From assembly GCF_000024025.1 (NCBI RefSeq), contig NC_013131.1:5456001-5520000 (forward strand): DNA of 64,000 nt, given 5' to 3'. Positions 15,754-23,661 of the stretch are shown piece by piece; within the stretch, counting starts at the first letter, position 1, and every line of letters begins with the position of its first letter. Position numbers and translations under genes: made by a program. The notes beneath the pieces are model-generated. The model saw nothing but the letters and a program-made list of their open reading frames with translations. It made no database searches and had not been told where the DNA came from. The stretch is from Catenulispora acidiphila DSM 44928 (GTDB lineage Bacteria; Actinomycetota; Actinomycetes; Streptomycetales; Catenulisporaceae).

Positions 15754-18684
15754 TCAAACATCATCGAGTGTCGGCAGACCGGCCGCCAGCACCTCGGCGA
15801 CATGCCAGACCCGGCGCTCGGCCACAGCCTGCTCCACCTGGGTCCGACAGCTGAATCCGTCAGCGATGAGCAACGTGTCCGCGGACGCGGCGCGGATGGC
15901 CGGGAGCAGGTTCAGCTCCGCGACGGCCATCGAGACCTCGTAGTGCCCGGCGGTGACCCCGAAGTCGCCGGCCAACCCGCAGCATCCGGACACGATGCGC
16001 GCGTCCACCCCGGCGCGCGCCAGCAACTCCACCTCCGCCTCGCCGGTGGCGCCGGTGGCGTACTGGTGGCAGTGGATCTGGATCAGGGCCTTGTGACCGC
16101 TCCACGGCGAGGCCGGCGGACGCCAGTCGGGCGCGTACCGGGCCAGGAACTGCGCGGGCCCGGTCACCAGCTCTGCGGCGCGTGCCGCGAGCGGATGCGT
16201 GGGCAGCAGTTCAGTCAGCTCCTCGCGCAGGGCGGCGGCGCAGCTGGGTTCGGGCACGATGATCGGCAGTCCCGCCTCGACCGCCGGAGCCATCGCCTCC
16301 AGCGTGCGGGCGACGACGCGCCGCGCGGTACCGAGCTGTCCGGTCGAGATCCAGGTGAGCCCGCAGCATCCGGTGCGCGGCGGCAGCAGGACACGGAAGC
16401 CCGCAGCGCGCAGGACGGCGATCAGCGCGTCGCCGACAGCCGGCGTGAAGTTCTCGGTGAAGGTGTCGGCCCACAGGACAACGGTGCGCGTGCCCGCCAG
16501 CTCCCACAGGGCGGAAGTGGACCAGCTTCCTGCTTCAGCGTCCTTCGTCGGGACGCCCGGCTGTGTCCTGGCACTATCTGCTCGCCGCCGCGAGAAGGAT
16601 CGCACCGCGAACCGCGGCAGCGCCCGCTCCTCGGCGATCCCCCCGAGCCGCTTCAGCAGCGGCGCCAACGGCGAGGCCAACACCCGGTTCACCACGCGCG
16701 GCGCGAACCCGGCCAGCCGCGCCCACACCGGCAGCCATCCCAGCGAGTAGTGCGCCGCCGGGCGCACGCGTCCGCGATAGTGCTGCGCCAGCACCTCTGT
16801 CTTGTACGAGGCCATGTCCACGCCGACCGGGCAGTCCGTCTTGCAGCCCTTGCAGCCCAGGCACAGGTCGAGCGCGTCCAGGACCTCCGGTGCGCGGTAG
16901 CCGTCGCTGACCGTGCGTCCGTCGAGCATCTCTTGCAGCACCCTGGCACGCCCGCGCGTGGAGTCCTTCTCATCGCCAGTGGCCCGGAACGACGGGCACA
17001 TCACGCCGCCGACCGCACTGCGGCACTTCCCCACTCCCACGCAGCGCCGCACCGCGCGCCCGAAGTCCCCGCCGTCGCTCGCCAGTGCCAGCTCCGGCGG
17101 CGCCATCTGCACGACGTGCGGCGCGCGCAGGTCGGCGGCGAAGTCGCGGGGCGCGACCAGGATCGCGGGGTTCAGCACGCCGTCGGGGTCGAACGCGGTC
17201 TTGCATTCCTCGAACGCCCGCAGTAGCTCAGGGCTGTACATAGCGGCCAGCAGCGCCGAGCGTGCCTGGCCGTCGCCGTGCTCGCCGGACACCGATCCGC
17301 CGTGCGTGACCACCAGTTCGGTCGCGGCGGCGGTGAACTCCGCGAACTGCTGGCGTCCGGAGACGGTCTGCAGGTCGTGGTCGATGCGGACGTGCAGGCA
17401 GCCCTCACCGAAGTGCCCGAACACCGTGCCCTTGCGGCCGGCGCTCAGCATGAGCGCCTCGAACCCGCGCAGGTAGTCCGCCAGCCGCTCCGGCGGTACC
17501 GCCGCGTCCTCGAAGCCCGGCCACGCCTCGGCGCCCTCGGCCGTCCGGGTCGCCAGCCCGGCGCCGTCCTCTCGGATCCGCCACAGCTGGCGCTGCTCGG
17601 CCTCGGCGCGGACCACCCGGGTCGCGTGCGCGCCGGCCAGGTCCGCGACGATCGCCGCCGCCTGCCGCGCGGTCGTCTCGATGAACAGCCATCCGCCGCC
17701 GGCCGGCAGCGAGGAGGGCAGCGGACGCTTGCGGCGTGCCGCCCACACGTCGGCCAGCTCCGAGCCCAGCCCTTCGATCGCCGAGGGCTGATGCGGCAGC
17801 ACGCGCGGCACGTCGGCGGCGGCCGTCACCATGTCCGGGTACGCAGCGACCACCAGCACCCGGTCCCGCAGCACCGGCACCAGCCGCACCTCGGCGCCGA
17901 GCACCGCGGCGAGCGTGCCCTCGGAGCCGACGAGCGCCTTGGCGACGTCGAACCCGTTCTCCGGCAGCAGATGCTGCAACGCGTAGCCGGAGACCTGGCG
18001 CGGGAAGCGCCCGAGCTCCCGGCGGATGGCCTCGCCATGGCGTTCGACCAGGGCGCGCAGCCGCTCGTCGAGCGCTGCGACGCCGGACGTGCCGCGCCGC
18101 GCTGTGGTCCGCGTGCCGTCCGCGAGCAGCAGGTCCAGGCTCAGCACGTTCTCCGACGTGGTCCCGAACGCCAGCGAGCGCGCGCCGCAGGCGTTGTTGC
18201 CGATCATGCCGCCGACGGTGCAGCGGGAGGCGGTGGAGGGGTCGGGCCCGAAGCGCAGTCCGTGCGGAGCCGCTGCCGCTTGGAGCGCGTCGAGCACGAC
18301 GCCCGGCTCCACCCGCGCGGTCCGGGCCTCGGCGTCCAGCTCCAGGACCCGCCCGAAGTACCGCGAACAGTCCAGCACCAGTCCTTCGCCGATGGCGTTC
18401 CCGGCGACCGAGGTGCCGCCGCCGCGCAGCGTCACCGGCACACCGTGCGCCCGGCTGACGCGCACCGCCGCGGCGACCTGCTCGGCGTCGCGCGGGAAGG
18501 CCACGCCGCGCGGCACGTGCCGGTAGTTGGAGGCGTCGGCGCTGTACTCGGCGCGCCGCCGGGCGCCGGAGCCGACGTCCAGCCCGGCCTCGGCCAACGC
18601 CGCGCGCCACGCCCGATCGGGCAGGTCAGAGGCATGGTTCGGGCCGGGCGCGGAGGACTTCGCAAGGGAAGATCGGTCGGGCAC
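15754..18684 (-). CDS. FAD- and FeS-containing dehydrogenase, YdiJ/D-lactate dehydrogenase type
   Basis: A 976-residue two-part flavoprotein. The N-terminal half has the PCMH-type FAD-binding pattern (VTLRGGGTSVAGNAIGEG, GMIGNNACGARS) and an FAD-oxidase C-terminal region with HFGEGCLHVRID and GSVSGEHGDG. The C-terminal half has a ferredoxin-like cluster site LCLGCKGCKTDCPVGVD and two CCG motifs, GCCGLTW and GCCGLAGD. Such fusions oxidise D-2-hydroxy acids such as D-lactate or D-2-hydroxyglutarate and pass electrons to the respiratory chain. The GTG start at 18684 is preceded by GGGAG. Confidence 0.92.
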   Translation of the reverse strand: MPDRSSLAKSSAPGPNHASDLPDRAWRAALAEAGLDVGSGARRRAEYSADASNYRHVPRGVAFPRDAEQVAAAVRVSRAHGVPVTLRGGGTSVAGNAIGEGLVLDCSRYFGRVLELDAEARTARVEPGVVLDALQAAAAPHGLRFGPDPSTASRCTVGGMIGNNACGARSLAFGTTSENVLSLDLLLADGTRTTARRGTSGVAALDERLRALVERHGEAIRRELGRFPRQVSGYALQHLLPENGFDVAKALVGSEGTLAAVLGAEVRLVPVLRDRVLVVAAYPDMVTAAADVPRVLPHQPSAIEGLGSELADVWAARRKRPLPSSLPAGGGWLFIETTARQAAAIVADLAGAHATRVVRAEAEQRQLWRIREDGAGLATRTAEGAEAWPGFEDAAVPPERLADYLRGFEALMLSAGRKGTVFGHFGEGCLHVRIDHDLQTVSGRQQFAEFTAAATELVVTHGGSVSGEHGDGQARSALLAAMYSPELLRAFEECKTAFDPDGVLNPAILVAPRDFAADLRAPHVVQMAPPELALASDGGDFGRAVRRCVGVGKCRSAVGGVMCPSFRATGDEKDSTRGRARVLQEMLDGRTVSDGYRAPEVLDALDLCLGCKGCKTDCPVGVDMASYKTEVLAQHYRGRVRPAAHYSLGWLPVWARLAGFAPRVVNRVLASPLAPLLKRLGGIAEERALPRFAVRSFSRRRADSARTQPGVPTKDAEAGSWSTSALWELAGTRTVVLWADTFTENFTPAVGDALIAVLRAAGFRVLLPPRTGCCGLTWISTGQLGTARRVVARTLEAMAPAVEAGLPIIVPEPSCAAALREELTELLPTHPLAARAAELVTGPAQFLARYAPDWRPPASPWSGHKALIQIHCHQYATGATGEAEVELLARAGVDARIVSGCCGLAGDFGVTAGHYEVSMAVAELNLLPAIRAASADTLLIADGFSCRTQVEQAVAERRVWHVAEVLAAGLPTLDDV

Positions 18685-18782
18685 GCTCCCAAACTAGCGC
18701 CCCGCCGAGCCGCCGGGCGCGGCGTGCCGCATTCCGGGGGCGGAACGGGTGCGGGGCGGGTACGTTCGGAGGGCAAACCCCT

Positions 18783-18814
18783 GCAAAACCCCGTCAGGTG
18801 CAAACCCCGTCAGG
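18783..18814. repeat. Short direct repeat upstream of the VOC gene
   Basis: GCAAAACCCCGTCAGG at 18783-18798 is followed one base later by GCAAACCCCGTCAGG at 18800-18814. A partial third copy, GCAAACCCC, lies just before. The repeat lies in the 5' leader of the VOC gene, 35 bases before its start, and could be a regulator site or simple slippage. Confidence 0.75.
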
Positions 18815-18848
18815 CCGATCATGGCCGGGCTCAAGGAGGCCCCGCGCG

Positions 18849-19631
18849 ATGAAGATGACAGAGTACGTCCCCGGCACCCCGTGCTGGGTCGACCTGGGCA
18901 CCACCGATCTGGAGGGCGCCAAGGCCTTCTACGGAGGCCTGTTCGGCTGGAGCGCGCAGGTCGCCGAGGACCCCGCGGCCGGCGGCTACACCACGTTCCT
19001 GCTCAACGGCGAGCAGGTGGCCGGCGCGATGACGACCATGTCGCCGGAGCAGCCGGTGGCCTGGAGCACCTACGTGGCGGTGTCCGACGCCGACGCCGCG
19101 ATGACCCGGGCCGAGGGCGCCGGCGCCAAGGCGATCGTGCCCCCGATGGACGTCATGGACATCGGCCGGATGGCCATGTTCGCCGACCCCACCGGCGCGG
19201 CCCTGGGTCTGTGGCAGCCCAAGACGATGAAGGGCGCCGGCCTGGTCAACGAGCCCGGCGCGCTGGCCTGGGACGAGCTGAACACCCGCGACGCCGAGGC
19301 GGCCAAGGCCTTCTACGCCGCGGTCTTCGGCTGGGACGCCAAGACCACCCCGATGGGCGAGGGGATGGAGTACACCGAGCTCAAGCTCAACACCCGCACC
19401 GTGGCCGGACTGATGGTGATGGACGACGAGCACTTCCCGAAGGAGACGCCCCCGCACTGGGCCGTGTACTTCGGCGTGGCCGACTGCGAAGCCTCGGTGG
19501 CCAAGGTGGGCGAGCTCGGCGGCACGATCGTGGTGCCCACGACGCCGATCCCGATGGGCCGCTTCGCGGTGTGCCAGGACCCGCAGGGCGGGTTCTTCTC
19601 GATGTTCGAGTCGTCCGGCGCGTCGGAGTAG
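18849..19631 (+). CDS. Two-domain VOC (glyoxalase-fold) protein
   Basis: A 260-residue protein made of two similar VOC modules. Each starts with a strand of the type CWVDLGTTDLEGAKAFYGGLFGW (first) or AWDELNTRDAEAAKAFYAAVFGW (second), and each ends with DPTGA or DPQGG. This is the glyoxalase/bleomycin-resistance fold; two-domain actinobacterial members resemble the 27-kDa antigen type. Metal ligands and substrate cannot be assigned. AAGGAGG lies before the ATG at 18849, which decides the start. Confidence 0.9.
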   Translation: MKMTEYVPGTPCWVDLGTTDLEGAKAFYGGLFGWSAQVAEDPAAGGYTTFLLNGEQVAGAMTTMSPEQPVAWSTYVAVSDADAAMTRAEGAGAKAIVPPMDVMDIGRMAMFADPTGAALGLWQPKTMKGAGLVNEPGALAWDELNTRDAEAAKAFYAAVFGWDAKTTPMGEGMEYTELKLNTRTVAGLMVMDDEHFPKETPPHWAVYFGVADCEASVAKVGELGGTIVVPTTPIPMGRFAVCQDPQGGFFSMFESSGASE

Positions 19632-19712
19632 TCGTCGCTGAGCGCGGACCTGCCGAGTTGCTTCGAACACTGATCGCCGCCGGTCGTCACGAGTCGTCCT
19701 GACCGGCGGCGA

Positions 19713-20450
19713 TCACGCGTCCGATGCCAGCAGGTCCTCGGCGCGCTGGGAGGGTGCGGATTCGTCGACGATGAGGCCGTCGCGGATGAAGACGATGCGG
19801 TCGGCCCAGGCGGCGTGGCGGGCTTCGTGGGTGACCAGGACGCCTGCGGCGCCTTCGTCGCAACGCTTTCGCAGCAGACGCAGGACCGCTTCGCCGGTCT
19901 CGGTGTCCAGCGCGCCGGTGGGCTCGTCCGTGAGGATCAGGCGACGATCACCGATGAGGGCCCTGGCGATCGCGACGCGCTGCTGCTGACCGCCGGACAT
20001 CTCATCGGGAAAACGGTCGCCTTCGGCGCGCAGGTTCACCTCTTCGAGGGCTGCCAGCGCCTCCTGCCGGGCTTTGCGGGCCGACATGCCGTCCAACTCG
20101 CGCGGCAGGGCGACGTTCTCGGCGGCGGTGAGCGCCGGGATGAGGTTGTAGTCCTGGAAGACGTAGCCGACCGAGCGGCGCCGGATCGCCGCGAGCTGCG
20201 CCTTGCTCTGGGAGGCCAGGGTGGTGCCCTCGATGACCACCTCGCCGGTCGTCGGCATGTCCAGCCCGCCGGCGAGCGAGAGCAGCGTGGACTTCCCCGA
20301 CCCCGACGGACCCATCACCGCCACCAGCTCGCCCGGCGCCACGGCCAGGTCGACACCGCGCAGCGCGTGCACCTCGGCGGCACCCTTGCCGTGCACGCGG
20401 GTGACGGCGCGCAGCTCCAGCACCGGGTCGGTTCTCGGATCCCCGCTCAT
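19713..20450 (-). CDS. ABC transporter ATP-binding protein (MacB/LolD type)
   Basis: A 245-residue ATPase with Walker A GPSGSGKST, the signature SGGQQQRVAIARAL and Walker B LILTDEPTGALD. The sequence type is that which pairs with FtsX-like permeases in peptide or lipid export and antibiotic resistance. Its ATG overlaps the stop of the PadR gene by four bases, so it is translationally coupled to this regulator. No permease gene follows; the nearest FtsX-type permease is about 5 kb away on the other strand. Confidence 0.93.
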   Translation of the reverse strand: MSGDPRTDPVLELRAVTRVHGKGAAEVHALRGVDLAVAPGELVAVMGPSGSGKSTLLSLAGGLDMPTTGEVVIEGTTLASQSKAQLAAIRRRSVGYVFQDYNLIPALTAAENVALPRELDGMSARKARQEALAALEEVNLRAEGDRFPDEMSGGQQQRVAIARALIGDRRLILTDEPTGALDTETGEAVLRLLRKRCDEGAAGVLVTHEARHAAWADRIVFIRDGLIVDESAPSQRAEDLLASDA

Positions 20451-21049
20451 CGTGCAGTGCCCTCCCTGGCGGCAGCGGTGGGTGGTTCTGTAGGTACTGA
20501 CGCCGCAGAGCCCGCACGGGTTGCCGCCGGCAGCGTCCGCGCGTGCCGCATCACCCGCGCCTCAACGTGATCCAGCCACCGAATCTCCGCCTCGCACTGG
20601 AAGACCATCGACTCCAGCACCAGGCCCGCGGCCAGTTCCTCAGGCGCCAGCCGCGTCTTGACCCGCGTGTAATCCTGCAGCGCACCGAGCGCGTGCTTGC
20701 GCTGAGCGTGCACGATCGCCGGAACGTCGACCCCGTCCACAGTGACGGCGAGCGCCAACTTCACCGCCAGCTCATCGCGCGGCCGCTCCGCCCGCGTCAC
20801 CGGCCGCGCGAACCAGCCGAGCAACTCCTCCCGCCCGGCATCAGTGATCCGGTAGAAGACATGCCCCTGCACATCCTCCCCAGCCGCCTCCACGAACCCA
20901 TCCCGCTCCAACCGAGCAAGCGTGGTGTACACCTGCCCGATATTGAGCGGCCACGTCGCCCCAGTCCGCTCCTCGAACTCGGCCCGCAGCTGGTACCCAT
21001 AGCGCTCGCCGCCGGCCAGGCCGGCTAGGAGGGAGTGTTTGACGGACAT
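20447..21049 (-). CDS. PadR-family transcriptional regulator
   Basis: A 200-residue regulator. The N-terminal winged helix (MSVKHSLLAGLAGGERYGYQL, later GQVYTTLARLERDGFV) is typical of PadR, and the C-terminal helical part (residues about 95-180) matches the Vir_act_alpha_C type dimerisation region. It overlaps the ABC ATPase gene by four bases. Regulators of this kind usually repress their own operon and lose DNA binding on meeting the exported compound. The start at 21049 is chosen because homology begins there. Confidence 0.9.
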   Translation of the reverse strand: MSVKHSLLAGLAGGERYGYQLRAEFEERTGATWPLNIGQVYTTLARLERDGFVEAAGEDVQGHVFYRITDAGREELLGWFARPVTRAERPRDELAVKLALAVTVDGVDVPAIVHAQRKHALGALQDYTRVKTRLAPEELAAGLVLESMVFQCEAEIRWLDHVEARVMRHARTLPAATRAGSAASVPTEPPTAAAREGTAR

Positions 21050-21054
21050 GACAT

Positions 21055-21069
21055 ATACGTACCCGGTAT
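21055..21069. promoter_or_regulatory. Possible PadR operator
   Basis: ATAC at 21055-21058 and GTAT at 21066-21069 form a short inverted repeat with a seven-base spacer directly upstream of the PadR start. PadR sites are often such AT-containing dyads, but the arms here are only four bases, so the call is weak. Confidence 0.3.
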
Positions 21070-21100
21070 GCAGGGCGCGGAGCAAGGCGGGACCGGGCGG

Positions 21101-21726
21101 TCACGCCTCCATACCGCGCGGCGTGAATCGCCAACCGTTGAAGAAGTCATCGTTCAGGCGGACGGCAAGAAGCGCTGCGACGGATTCGGTCGCATCGAGG
21201 TGGAAGGCCACAAAGGGCGCCTGGCGGTCGTCGGTGGCGTAAGCCAGGGTCTTCGCGGATCGCGCGTGCGGGTCGCCGAACGTTATCGAGGCAGGTCCGT
21301 ATTCGGCGATGACGTCGTCGAGGTTGTGATCGGCAGCCGACCAGGACACCACGCTGTCAACCAGGCGGCTGAACTCCGGGCCGTCCAGTGTCCGGTCCAG
21401 GCACAGCCACCCCGACGGAAGGCGTCCTCGCCGTGTTGCGAAGCGACTACATGGATCTCCGGATCGCCGAAGAACTCCCGGAAGAAGCCCGAGGGGTTCA
21501 ATCGCGCGTTGGTGTCCGGTATCCACATCTTCGGCTCGCCCCGGTCCTCGGCTGCCGCCAGCTGGTCGAGCAGCCGTCCCAGCTCCGCCACGCCCCCGAA
21601 CCGTGCCGGCTGGCGCACTGCCTGGTTGAACCGATCCAGCAGCTGGTCCCGCGTCAGATGCGGCGCTGTCGCGGGCGGCGTCGGCGGCATGGTGCGGTGT
21701 GCGGGCGGCGCGACATCGAGGGACAC
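21101..21726 (-). pseudogene. Hypothetical protein gene interrupted by a frameshift
   Basis: Two adjacent frames carry coding sequence that fits together. The GTG at 21726, with GGAG nine bases upstream, opens a frame reading sensibly to about HVVASQHGEDAFR. From about 21415 the coding character moves to the other frame, continuing PSGWLCLDRTLDG and ending at 21101. The shift equals one missing base near CGTCGGGG. The joined product would be about 208 residues with no family that I recognise. It may be a real frameshift mutation, a sequencing error or, less likely, programmed frameshifting. Confidence 0.65.
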
Positions 21727-21814
21727 GCTGCCATTCTCCGGCTTGGCGGGCGGCTGGGCCAGGAGCTCGAAGAAGGCAGCAGCGCCTCGCGCTGCGCTCG
21801 CTAATCGAGATGTG

Positions 21815-21820
21815 TAGTAT
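21815..21820 (+). promoter_or_regulatory. -10 element of a leaderless Rrf2 gene
   Basis: TAGTAT at 21815-21820 lies seven bases before the ATG at 21828, so transcription would begin at or next to the A of the start codon. No ribosome binding site precedes the ATG. The transcript is therefore probably leaderless. No clear -35 is seen. Confidence 0.5.
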
Positions 21821-21827
21821 CCCGGTT

Positions 21828-22307
21828 ATGCAGATGGGCGAGGGCGTCGAATGGGGGTTGCACTGCCTGCTGGCGCTGGCTTGGTTGGAGGAGCACACGC
21901 CGGTGGCGACGGGGCGGTTGGCGGAGATCTTCGAGCTGCCGCCGGAGTACCTGAAGAAGCGGTTGCAGCCGTTGGTGCGGGCTGGGATTCTCGCCTCCTC
22001 TCCCGGTGCTCGGGGTGGGTATGCGCTGGCGCGGCGGCCGGAGGAGATCACGCTGATGGATGTCGTGGCTGCGGTTGAGGGGCGGGAGGAGGCGTTCCGG
22101 TGCACCGAGATCCGGAAGCAGGGGGCGGGGGCGTTGGCTGAGGCTGACGAGTTCGGTGAGCCCTGCGGTATCGCGAAGGCCATGCGGCGCGCTGAGATGG
22201 CGTGGCGGCGGGAGTTGGCTGCGCAGACCGTCGCCGATGTCATGGGGCTCGCCTCTGGTGGCGCGCCGGCTCGGGTGCGGCGCTTCTATCAGGACATCAC
22301 GCTCTAG
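21828..22307 (+). CDS. Rrf2-family transcriptional regulator
   Basis: A 159-residue regulator with the Rrf2 winged-helix pattern: VEWGLHCLLALAWL, the recognition part PPEYLKKRLQPLVRAGIL, and the wing SSPGARGGYALAR. Cys92 and Cys113 lie in the loop region that carries the FeS or redox Cys in IscR and NsrR, but the classical three-Cys spacing is not visible. It may sense redox state or a small molecule. It is followed on the same strand by an MFS exporter after 97 bases, its probable target. Confidence 0.9.
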   Translation: MQMGEGVEWGLHCLLALAWLEEHTPVATGRLAEIFELPPEYLKKRLQPLVRAGILASSPGARGGYALARRPEEITLMDVVAAVEGREEAFRCTEIRKQGAGALAEADEFGEPCGIAKAMRRAEMAWRRELAAQTVADVMGLASGGAPARVRRFYQDITL

Positions 22308-22404
22308 CCGACAGGCATCTGTCAGGCATCAGTCAGGCATCACTAGCCACTGAACGCGCCCGGTCGGTCGTCGCCGGCCGGGCTCTTGCGAAAGGTAATT
22401 CAGG

Positions 22405-23661
22405 ATGTCTAGTGTCTCGATACGATCGGCCGAGGACTCCAGTGCCTCTATCGCTTCCTCGGGAGGAGGCGGTGACGGCGGGCTTGGTCGCACGCTCGTC
22501 CTCGCGCTCGGCACGTTCGCGGTGGGCACCGATGCCTTCGTCCTGGCCGGTTTCCTTCCTGACGTCGCAGCCTCCTTGCACACCTCCACCGCGAGCGCGG
22601 GGCAGGCGGTGACCGTCTTCGCCGCCGCCTACGCGGTCGCCTCGCCGGTGGTCGCGACGCTCACCGCGCGCTTCCCGCGCCGTCTGCTGCTGGTCGCGGC
22701 GCTGATCGTGCTGGCCGCTGCCAATGCGGCGTCCGCGCTCGCGCCGAACCTGCCGCTGCTGCTCGCCGCTCGGGTTCTCGCGGCGGCGGGAGCGGCGGGG
22801 TACACGCCGACCGCCGGGGCGGTGACGGCTGCGCTCGTGCGGCCCGAGATGCGCGGGCGGGCGCTGGCGGTCGTGGTCGGCGGGTTGACGGTGGCGACGG
22901 CGCTCGGCGTGCCGCTCGGGGATGCGGCCGGCGCGGTGATGGGCTGGCGCGCGGCGCTCGGGCTCGTCGCAGCGCTCTGTCTGCTCACTGCGATCGCCGC
23001 GGCCGTCCTGATGCCGACGCTGCCCGGCTCGGCGCCGGTTCCGCTCGCGGCGCGGTTGGCTGCGCTGCGGCGGCCCGGGGTCGCGAGCGTGCTGCCGTTG
23101 ACCGTTCTGGGCATGGCGGCTGCGTACACCGTCTACGCCTATGCCATTCCGGCGCTGCACGCGCTGGGCATCGCCGATGGCGCGACGGCATGGATCCTTG
23201 CGGCGTACGGCGCGGGGGCGATCCTCGGCAACCTGGCTGCCGGTATCGCTGCGGATCGTCTCGGGCCGACGCGGGTCCTCGTGGTCGGATACGCGCTGAT
23301 GGCGATGACGTTGGCGACTTTCGCGGTGCTCGCGGTGGCCAAGGTGCACGCTCCGGCGCTCGTCGCGGTGCTCGCGATCACATGGGGCGCCTCTACGTGG
23401 TGTCAGACTCCGCCGCAGCAGCATCGGTTGTTCAGCGCCGCGCCGAGCGAAGCCCCGCTGCTTATGGCGCTGAACGCCTCGGCGATCTATGTCGGCATCG
23501 GTATCGGGACTGCTGCGGGCGGGCTGCTGGTCGCCTCCGGTGCCGCGTGGATGTTCACGATCGCTGCGATCGTGGCGTGCCTCGCGCTCGGATGGCTCGC
23601 CGCGACCGCAACCGCAACCGGTCACAAGGCAACCCGCCGGTGGTCTACCCTCGCCAGGTGA
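22405..23661 (+). CDS. MFS transporter (DHA1 type)
   Basis: A 418-residue integral membrane protein with about twelve hydrophobic helices. It begins with a Ser/Gly-rich cytoplasmic tail, then GTFAVGTDAFVLAGFLPDVA in helix 1, a sequence type seen in Cmx/arabinose-efflux-like exporters. The substrate is unknown; drug or sugar efflux is typical. AAAGG lies upstream of the ATG. Its stop codon overlaps the GTG of the secreted hexosaminidase gene by four bases (GTGA), so the two are translationally coupled. Confidence 0.9.
   Translation: MSSVSIRSAEDSSASIASSGGGGDGGLGRTLVLALGTFAVGTDAFVLAGFLPDVAASLHTSTASAGQAVTVFAAAYAVASPVVATLTARFPRRLLLVAALIVLAAANAASALAPNLPLLLAARVLAAAGAAGYTPTAGAVTAALVRPEMRGRALAVVVGGLTVATALGVPLGDAAGAVMGWRAALGLVAALCLLTAIAAAVLMPTLPGSAPVPLAARLAALRRPGVASVLPLTVLGMAAAYTVYAYAIPALHALGIADGATAWILAAYGAGAILGNLAAGIAADRLGPTRVLVVGYALMAMTLATFAVLAVAKVHAPALVAVLAITWGASTWCQTPPQQHRLFSAAPSEAPLLMALNASAIYVGIGIGTAAGGLLVASGAAWMFTIAAIVACLALGWLAATATATGHKATRRWSTLAR

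Noticed and set aside
18758-18763. GGGTAC upstream of the two-domain VOC gene as a stress promoter
   Set aside because: No GnnT lies 14-16 bases upstream.
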